Shown: positions 58,948-64,000 of the stretch, piece after piece | Numbering within the stretch: the first letter of the stretch is position 1 | How the letters are laid out: each line of letters begins with the position of its first letter | The notes under the pieces: model-generated | Told to the model about the DNA's origin: nothing | Seen by the model: the letters and a program-made list of their open reading frames with translations, nothing else | Databases searched by the model: none | Source of the DNA: Bacillus sp. SB49 | GTDB taxonomy: Bacteria; Bacillota; Bacilli; Bacillales; Halobacillaceae | Direction: 5' to 3' | Assembly: GCF_000469135.2 (NCBI RefSeq) | Contig: NZ_CP048117.1 | Span: 611,001-675,000, forward strand | DNA: 64,000 nucleotides | Made by a program: the position numbers and the translations under genes

Positions 58948-61131
58948 ATGGACTTCTTTACACGAATGGAAGAACAGACGGGCGTCCGCTTAAATGATGT
59001 CCAGAAACAGGCGGTGACCCACACAAACGGACCGCTTCTTCTGCTTGCGTCCCCAGGGGCAGGGAAAACGACGACCCTTAATATGAAAATCGGTTATTTA
59101 CTACTGGAGGAGCGGGTGAGACCGGAACAAATTCTTGCTGTCACCTTCAGTAAAGCATCTGCGAGGGACATGGAGGAGCGTTTCGATCGATTCTTTTCCG
59201 GGATGACGGATCAGAAAGTCCATTTCTCAACCATTCACAGCTTTGCGTATCAGGTGGTTCGGGAAGTTCTCAGGAAGCGGGGCGAGGACTTTCAATTGAT
59301 CGAAGGGAGCGTCAGTGAGGAAGAATGGAAGAAGGGCTTCGATGGCCCGGACGTTCCTCTTCATAAGAAATTCATTCTGAAGCGCCTCTTTGAAGAGCGG
59401 AACGGGGCTGCGATTACAGAGGAGGAAATGGATGAACTTATGACGTATATCAGCTTCGTTAAGAACCGGATGGTGGAAGGGAAGGAACTGGAAAGTGTCG
59501 ACTGTACCGTAAAGCATGCGTCCGATATTTACTTAGCGTATGAACGTTTTAAGAAGACAGGTGCAGAGAAACGGCTGCTCGACTTTGATGATATGCTGAC
59601 TTACGGCTATCAACTGCTGTTGGAAGAGAACGACATCTTGAAGAAATACCAGCAGAGGTTTTCTTACCTTTTAACAGACGAGAGTCAGGACAATTCGGTC
59701 GTGCAGCATGAAATCATCGAACTCCTGGCAAAACCGCAGAACAATCTGTGTGTCGTAGCAGATGATGACCAGTCCATCTTCATGTGGCGCGGGTCTGACG
59801 TGACGAAGCTGCTGCAATTTGAGAAGGCGTATCCGGAAGGAACGGTCATGACGATGGCACAGAATTATCGTTCCTCCAAGGAAATTGTCCAAGCTTCCAA
59901 TCAATTCATCAAGCGCAACAAGAACCGTTTCCAGAAAGAAATGTTCACAGAGAATCCTTCCGGGAAACCAGTAGAAATTAAAGCGTTGAAAAACTATGAG
60001 GAGCAGTTGAATTATGTGACGGAAGAAATCAGGAAAAGCGGCTCTGCCGAAGAGGTCGCGGTCTTGTACCGGAATAACGCTTCCGCCGTCCCACTGGCGG
60101 ATAAGCTGGACCGCGCGGGAGTTTCCTTTTATATGAAGGACATCGACGCCAAGTTCTTCAGACACTGGGTCGTCGAAGATATTCTTAATTTCCTGCGATT
60201 TTCTTACAACGATGGACGCGTCGATGTGTTGGATCGGATTCATACGAAATTTAACGGATATATATCGAAGAAGCAGGTTGCTTTCTTAAAGAGGGCAGGG
60301 GGCGGTTCTGTCTTTGATACGCTTCTTGACACCGATATTCCATCTTATCAGGAGAAGAATTTAAAGCTTGCGAAGAAACATTTCCATGCCATCAATGAAA
60401 TGGAACCGGACAAAGCAATCCGGACAATCCGCGAAAAGCTCGGCTACGATCATGCCCTGCAAAAAATGGTCGAGAAGTTCGGGTTCCAGGCGGAGCAGTT
60501 GTTCGGGATCCTTGATACGCTGGAGGAAATTGCTCAGGGCCTCGGGTCGTTAAAGGGCTTCGCAGATCGCTTGAAAGAATTGGAGCATCTGATTCAAACG
60601 TCCAAGTTCAATAAAGAGACAAGCCCGCTTACGCTCACTACTTTTCACAGCGCGAAGGGACTGGAGTTCGACAAGGTGTTTATGATTGATTTGATCAACG
60701 GGGTCGTGCCTTCCAAAGATGACATGGAGCGGTACCGAAGTCAGGATCAGGGGCCGATGGAAGAAGCGGTCCGACTCTTCTATGTAGGGATGACGAGAGC
60801 GCGGAAGGACTTGCAGCTGCTGACATACAGCTACAAAGGAAACGAGCGCGTGACGGAATCGCTCTTCGTCATGAACGTCCGCAGAATCATCCAGCCAGGG
60901 GGTTCGACTGTTAAAAAGAGACCGAAGCATGCGGACGTTGACTTATCCGATGAGCGGCTGCTTACGCTTGATGAGGTCGAGATCGGCAGACGGATTGTTC
61001 ATAAGAAATTCGGGACAGGGATCATCAAGGCTTATGGAGGAGATCAGATCGGAATTGAGTTTCATGGCGCTGGTTATAAAGAGCTGATGCTTGCCTTCTG
61101 TCTGGAGAACGGGCTCCTGCAGAAAGAATAG
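58948..61131 (+). CDS. UvrD/PcrA-type helicase (YjcD-like)
   Basis: 727 residues from the ATG at 58948 (AGAAAGGAAC upstream); the open frame begins 24 codons earlier, but that start lies inside the terminator-like hairpin. SF1A motifs: LLLLASPGAGKTTTLN (Walker A), LDFDDMLTYGYQLL, LTDESQDNS (Walker B), [43 protein letters not shown] and FYVGMTRARKDLQLL. A C-terminal KFGTGIIKAYGGDQIGIEF resembles the Tudor-like end of PcrA. A paralog of pcrA at 13006; role not defined. Confidence 0.9.
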   Translation: MDFFTRMEEQTGVRLNDVQKQAVTHTNGPLLLLASPGAGKTTTLNMKIGYLLLEERVRPEQILAVTFSKASARDMEERFDRFFSGMTDQKVHFSTIHSFAYQVVREVLRKRGEDFQLIEGSVSEEEWKKGFDGPDVPLHKKFILKRLFEERNGAAITEEEMDELMTYISFVKNRMVEGKELESVDCTVKHASDIYLAYERFKKTGAEKRLLDFDDMLTYGYQLLLEENDILKKYQQRFSYLLTDESQDNSVVQHEIIELLAKPQNNLCVVADDDQSIFMWRGSDVTKLLQFEKAYPEGTVMTMAQNYRSSKEIVQASNQFIKRNKNRFQKEMFTENPSGKPVEIKALKNYEEQLNYVTEEIRKSGSAEEVAVLYRNNASAVPLADKLDRAGVSFYMKDIDAKFFRHWVVEDILNFLRFSYNDGRVDVLDRIHTKFNGYISKKQVAFLKRAGGGSVFDTLLDTDIPSYQEKNLKLAKKHFHAINEMEPDKAIRTIREKLGYDHALQKMVEKFGFQAEQLFGILDTLEEIAQGLGSLKGFADRLKELEHLIQTSKFNKETSPLTLTTFHSAKGLEFDKVFMIDLINGVVPSKDDMERYRSQDQGPMEEAVRLFYVGMTRARKDLQLLTYSYKGNERVTESLFVMNVRRIIQPGGSTVKKRPKHADVDLSDERLLTLDEVEIGRRIVHKKFGTGIIKAYGGDQIGIEFHGAGYKELMLAFCLENGLLQKE

Positions 61132-61163
61132 GATTCCTTGTACTCACCTTAACCGTTCGACAG

Positions 61164-61208
61164 CAAAGGAAAGAAGCAGAGAGGAGTATCTCTGCTTCTT
61201 TCCTTTTT
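61164..61208. terminator. Terminator between helicase and pilin operon (convergent)
   Basis: AAAGGAAAGAAGCAGAGA / TCTCTGCTTCTTTCCTTT with GGAGTA loop and flanking A/T tracts. Confidence 0.88.
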
Positions 61209-61209
61209 A

Positions 61210-62664
61210 TTAAGCTTCCCTTACAGGGCCGGCAGTGAGGAGATCGTCCGGTGTCTTCCTGTCTCCATCCGGTACGAACGGGATGGAGGGAATGTCGAAC
61301 GGTTGATATTCCACCGTCCCCCCTCCGTCTGAACGGTACGTTTTCGATAAGATAGAACCAAGGACCTTACCCCCGCCGGTTATCCGGAAGTCCGCATGAG
61401 GAGCATAGAGGAGGGACGCGTAAGCTCTCGCTCCCCCGGAAATGATGAAGCTTCCGCCTCCGGTAAAAATATGTCCCTGAAATCCGCCGCCTCCGGTCAA
61501 CTCTATATCCGCTGTTTCCGCATAGAGAGAGCCGAAGATTTTCTGGCTTCCTGCCAGTTTAATACGTCGAGCTTCGTCGGAATCAGCGACATAAACACCG
61601 AGCTGCTCAATGGAACCATTTTCGTTGATGGTGCTGCCGGAACCCATCGTAAGCGCATCTTTCACATATAAAGTCAGTTTCCCTGTGCCGGTTATGTTTA
61701 TATGTCCGTTCTTTACGTTCAGGTGGTCGACGACGATAGCTTTGTCCGTGTCCCCGACATCGATGGTCAACGTGTAGTTGCTGTTAAGGATGATTTCCTT
61801 GAAGTGGATATCGTTTGTTAGATGGAGCGTGTATCCATCAGAAATATAGTTGTCGATTTTCAGCTTCCCGTCCTTGATGACGTCATAGCCGTTCCATTCG
61901 GTCTTTTGAAGACGTTCGTCATCAGGAACCGGATAGTCCGGATAGACCGGGAAGGGGGGCAGCTCGAACGGAACGTGCGTATTATTCGGAATCGGTGGTG
62001 GAATATTCATATAGGCAGGAGCATTGACTGCTTGATCTTCTGCGCCTGATGGAACGTAAATGTCTCCGGTTACGCTCGCTCCACCATTAAAGGACACGGT
62101 GTTTGCCGCTTCTGAATTCGTTCCGATATTCCCTTCAACAAGAGCTCCGCCGGATAAGGTAATCGTTTCTTCTGTGAAGACGGCCATCGCGTTCGGTACG
62201 GTCATGCCGCCTTTTTCCTGCCATTGGATGTGAACCGACTGGGTGACTGTCCTCGTCCGCGCCCCAATCCTCCCTGTCGATGTGATTTGGTAACTTCCAG
62301 GGTTATTTTCCTGGTCCCTGGTTATCGTGACTTCCGCTTCCGGCTGTTTCCCAAAAGCAGGTGTGAACGATTGAATGTCGACGGTCCCCAGCATCTTCTT
62401 TTCTAATACTTCGTAGAAAGAACGTTCGTCATCAGCGTCAGCGTACGATAAATCGACGGCTTCCTCCATATCTTGCAGCCGCTGGACCGCTCCTGCTTCC
62501 GCGATGTAATAAACAGACTGCTGGTCCCGCTCCGTCGAGCTGATCTTGGTGTTGCCTGCAACAAGGCCGAGCAGACTCAAACCAAGGATCGAAAGGATCA
62601 TCAGAACCATCAGGACAAACACGAAGATCATTCCTTGTTCATTGGTAAATCGTTTTCCATTCAT
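61210..62664 (-). CDS. PilX-like surface protein with beta-helical body (484 aa)
   Basis: N-terminus NEQGMIFVFVLMVLMILSILGLSLLGLV looks like a class of pilin-related (PilX N-terminal) anchor: one hydrophobic helix after a short basic leader. Residues about 155-470 are repetitive with many LSGGALVEGNIGT, FNGGASVTGDIYVPSG, LTGGGGFQGHIFTGGGSFIISGGA-type steps, as in bactofilin-like beta-helices (quoted in parts: LSGGALVEGNIGT, FNGGASVTGDIY, FIISGGARAYASL). No Glu5-type prepilin site. Third gene of a pilin-like operon; likely an envelope or pilus assembly protein. Confidence 0.75.
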   Translation of the reverse strand: MNGKRFTNEQGMIFVFVLMVLMILSILGLSLLGLVAGNTKISSTERDQQSVYYIAEAGAVQRLQDMEEAVDLSYADADDERSFYEVLEKKMLGTVDIQSFTPAFGKQPEAEVTITRDQENNPGSYQITSTGRIGARTRTVTQSVHIQWQEKGGMTVPNAMAVFTEETITLSGGALVEGNIGTNSEAANTVSFNGGASVTGDIYVPSGAEDQAVNAPAYMNIPPPIPNNTHVPFELPPFPVYPDYPVPDDERLQKTEWNGYDVIKDGKLKIDNYISDGYTLHLTNDIHFKEIILNSNYTLTIDVGDTDKAIVVDHLNVKNGHINITGTGKLTLYVKDALTMGSGSTINENGSIEQLGVYVADSDEARRIKLAGSQKIFGSLYAETADIELTGGGGFQGHIFTGGGSFIISGGARAYASLLYAPHADFRITGGGKVLGSILSKTYRSDGGGTVEYQPFDIPSIPFVPDGDRKTPDDLLTAGPVREA

Positions 62665-62669
62665 AATGG

Positions 62670-63092
62670 TTACTCCCTTATATACAGAGCGGTTGTCAAA
62701 GAGGTCGTTTTCCCTTGTCCGTTGGATGTGCTCTCGATCGTGATACGGATCTGGTCTCCGTTTTTCTCCAGTTTGAAAGAGTCGATGTTCTGTGCCAGGA
62801 GGGAATCATCCTGTAACATTTCGGAACCGTTCAGTTCAAAAGTGGACGAATCCGTCTTCAAGCGCTCGTCCGTTATGCTTACCTCGTTGGTTTTACGAAC
62901 CGCCTTGGTAATGGCATTCATCGCATAGCGTACATCTGCTTCATGATCGATCTGTTTTGTCTGCACCTCATATTGATGTTGGCTTGTGAAGAAGATGTTA
63001 CTGATCAAGAGGAGGAGGATGCCTGCCAGACTCAAGGCTGCAAGCAGTTCTACAAGCGTGACACCGTCTTCTTTCCGAAAAAAGGACTTCAT
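62670..63092 (-). CDS. Type IV pilin-like protein (140 aa)
   Basis: Start at the ATG at 63092, which overlaps the stop of the preceding gene (ATGA). Prepilin leader MKSFFRKEDG, cleavage before VTLVELLAALSLAGILLLLI with Glu5 conserved (VTLVE). The remainder alternates charged and polar segments ending ALYIRE. A minor pilin or pseudopilin processed by prepilin peptidase. Confidence 0.87.
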   Translation of the reverse strand: MKSFFRKEDGVTLVELLAALSLAGILLLLISNIFFTSQHQYEVQTKQIDHEADVRYAMNAITKAVRKTNEVSITDERLKTDSSTFELNGSEMLQDDSLLAQNIDSFKLEKNGDQIRITIESTSNGQGKTTSLTTALYIRE

Positions 63093-63520
63093 GCCTCTGT
63101 CTCCCATCGGTAGATCGTCTCCATCTGCGCTTCCAAATCCTGCTTGTCGGAATTCTGGAACACCTTCACGATTATGGTGGACAGCCCGCCATCCGGTTTC
63201 GTCAAAGTCAGCTCTATGTAATAACCGTCAGCGGCTTCTTCCATTTGAAGTGTCTTTTCTGTTTCCGCCATGCGCTTCATAGGGGCGAGCGCCGTTTCTA
63301 CCTGTTGGAAAGGAATAGATGTACTTAAGTGATAAACATCTTCCATCTTCTTCTGTGCTATATAAGTCGCATCTAGCATGTTTGATGATACGGAAGAGGA
63401 CCGTTGAGATTGGGTGAACAAAGGGAAAGCAACAATTAATACGATGAATAGGATGGTCATAGAGACGACGATTTCAAGAAGGGTGACACCACGTTCTGAT
63501 TGGAGTGCTTTCCACTTCAT
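63089..63520 (-). CDS. Type IV pilin-like protein (143 aa)
   Basis: First gene of the operon. Leader MKWKALQSERG, then VTLLEIVVSMTILFIVLIVA with Glu5 (VTLLE), the prepilin cleavage signature. AAAGGAGG upstream. Later region has ATYIAQKKMEDVYHL and GYYIELTLTKPDGG, a PilV/pseudopilin-like layout. The other assembly genes (ATPase, platform protein, peptidase) are not in the window. Confidence 0.87.
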   Translation of the reverse strand: MKWKALQSERGVTLLEIVVSMTILFIVLIVAFPLFTQSQRSSSVSSNMLDATYIAQKKMEDVYHLSTSIPFQQVETALAPMKRMAETEKTLQMEEAADGYYIELTLTKPDGGLSTIIVKVFQNSDKQDLEAQMETIYRWETEA

Positions 63521-63691
63521 TTACCCGGCCTCCTTTTTGATTAGACTTTTAAGAGTATAGTACCATATTTTTGTTTGGGTGAGTGGTTTTAATCTGTTTC
63601 ATTGGATCTTTAGATTCAGGTATATAGTCTTTGTTCTGCATGTATAATATCGAGAACAGCAGCGGAGATTAACAGGAGGAGGTGATGAGCG

Positions 63692-63829
63692 GTGTCGGAG
63701 GAACACAAATCTGTAACAAGCTCCGGAACGGACATCGAGAAAGTCAAACGTCTTAATGCGGAATCCGGGCGGTCCTACAATGAAGTGAAACAGCTGCTTG
63801 CAGAGCGGATGCAGTCGGAAAAAGAGTGA
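63692..63829 (+). CDS. Small hypothetical protein (45 aa)
   Basis: GTG start behind AGGAGGAGGTGATG. Encodes MSEEHKSVTSSGTDIEKVKR, then LNAESGRSYNEVKQLLAERM and QSEKE. The SGTDIEKVKRLN / AESG steps are loosely like repeats in gamma-type small acid-soluble spore proteins, but too short to claim. Terminator follows directly. Confidence 0.65.
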   Translation: MSEEHKSVTSSGTDIEKVKRLNAESGRSYNEVKQLLAERMQSEKE

Positions 63830-63831
63830 AA

Positions 63832-63858
63832 TCCCTGTCGTTGTGACGGGGTTTTTTT
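63832..63858 (+). terminator. Terminator after the 45-aa gene
   Basis: CCCTGTC - GTTGT - GACGGGG followed by seven T. Confidence 0.85.
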
Positions 63859-63912
63859 ATGGGAGGATTCACAACGTACCTTTTGTGGTACTTATCTTTC
63901 AGAGGTGATGAG

Positions 63913-64000
63913 ATGAAGACGAGGTGGATTTTCGGAAATCAGCTGTGTCATCAGCTGCCTTTATTGAACGAAGCGGACAAGCAAAACGACGTCATTCTGA
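63913..64000 (+). CDS. Photolyase/cryptochrome-related protein (start only)
   Basis: Begins MKTRWIFGNQLCHQLPLLNE and runs off the window. The opening with GNQL (usually GDQL) resembles deoxyribodipyrimidine photolyase-related proteins, the FeS-BCP/PhrB branch acting on (6-4) photoproducts. GAGGTGATGAG precedes the ATG. Only 29 codons are visible, so the call is tentative. Confidence 0.6.
   Translation, partial: MKTRWIFGNQLCHQLPLLNEADKQNDVIL

Overview
The window (64 kb) comes from a spore-forming Bacillaceae chromosome, most likely a moderate halophile of the Halobacillus/Pontibacillus/Thalassobacillus type. This rests on gene content and on order shared with Bacillus subtilis (purLFMNHD - yerA - yerB - yerC - pcrB - pcrA - ligA - camS - proline transporter - gatCAB - dagK - rlmCD), on the strong AGGAGG-type ribosome binding sites, and on many U-tailed hairpin terminators. 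No database was searched; family names come from motifs and memory.

Layout. 1-7.3 kb: the end of the purine operon, genes overlapping or nearly so. 7.2-12.1 kb: small membrane proteins, a YerA-type deaminase, the lipoprotein YerB, the TrpR-like YerC, an acetyltransferase and a YitT-type membrane protein. 12.3-18.5 kb: pcrB-pcrA-ligA-camS. 18.6-22.2 kb: proline use (P5C dehydrogenase, a 41-residue small membrane protein, Na+/proline symporter). 22.4-28.4 kb: gatCAB, diacylglycerol kinase, a pair of palindromic intergenic repeats, and rlmCD.

28.34-47.63 kb is an AT-rich integrated element of about 19.3 kb inserted in the 3' end of rlmCD. A 17-bp direct repeat (ACGAGTCACGTGGAGTG) marks both ends, and the displaced original rlmCD tail and its terminator are still visible at the right end. 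It carries a large serine recombinase with a coupled 50-residue ORF; a three-gene set of an uncharacterised coiled-coil protein, an McrB-like AAA+ NTPase and a DUF2357/PD-(D/E)XK nuclease; the 5' part of a group IIC intron directly behind that operon's terminator; two HEPN-like genes and a Nudix gene that are frameshifted or broken; a rolling-circle Rep - HTH - Rep-like operon; a complete IS21-family insertion with 5-bp target duplications; and a DUF4062 protein. The three-gene set is the best candidate for an undescribed, probably anti-phage, system. The element as a whole looks like a decaying integrated replicon used as a defence island.

47.7-64 kb returns to chromosomal character: a five-segment-type membrane protein, an ABC-2 exporter, catalase-peroxidase katG, aldehyde and iron alcohol dehydrogenases, an AIR-synthase-like protein, a DUF4317 protein, a second UvrD-type helicase behind a possible attenuator, a three-gene pilin-like operon, a small ORF and the start of a photolyase-related gene.
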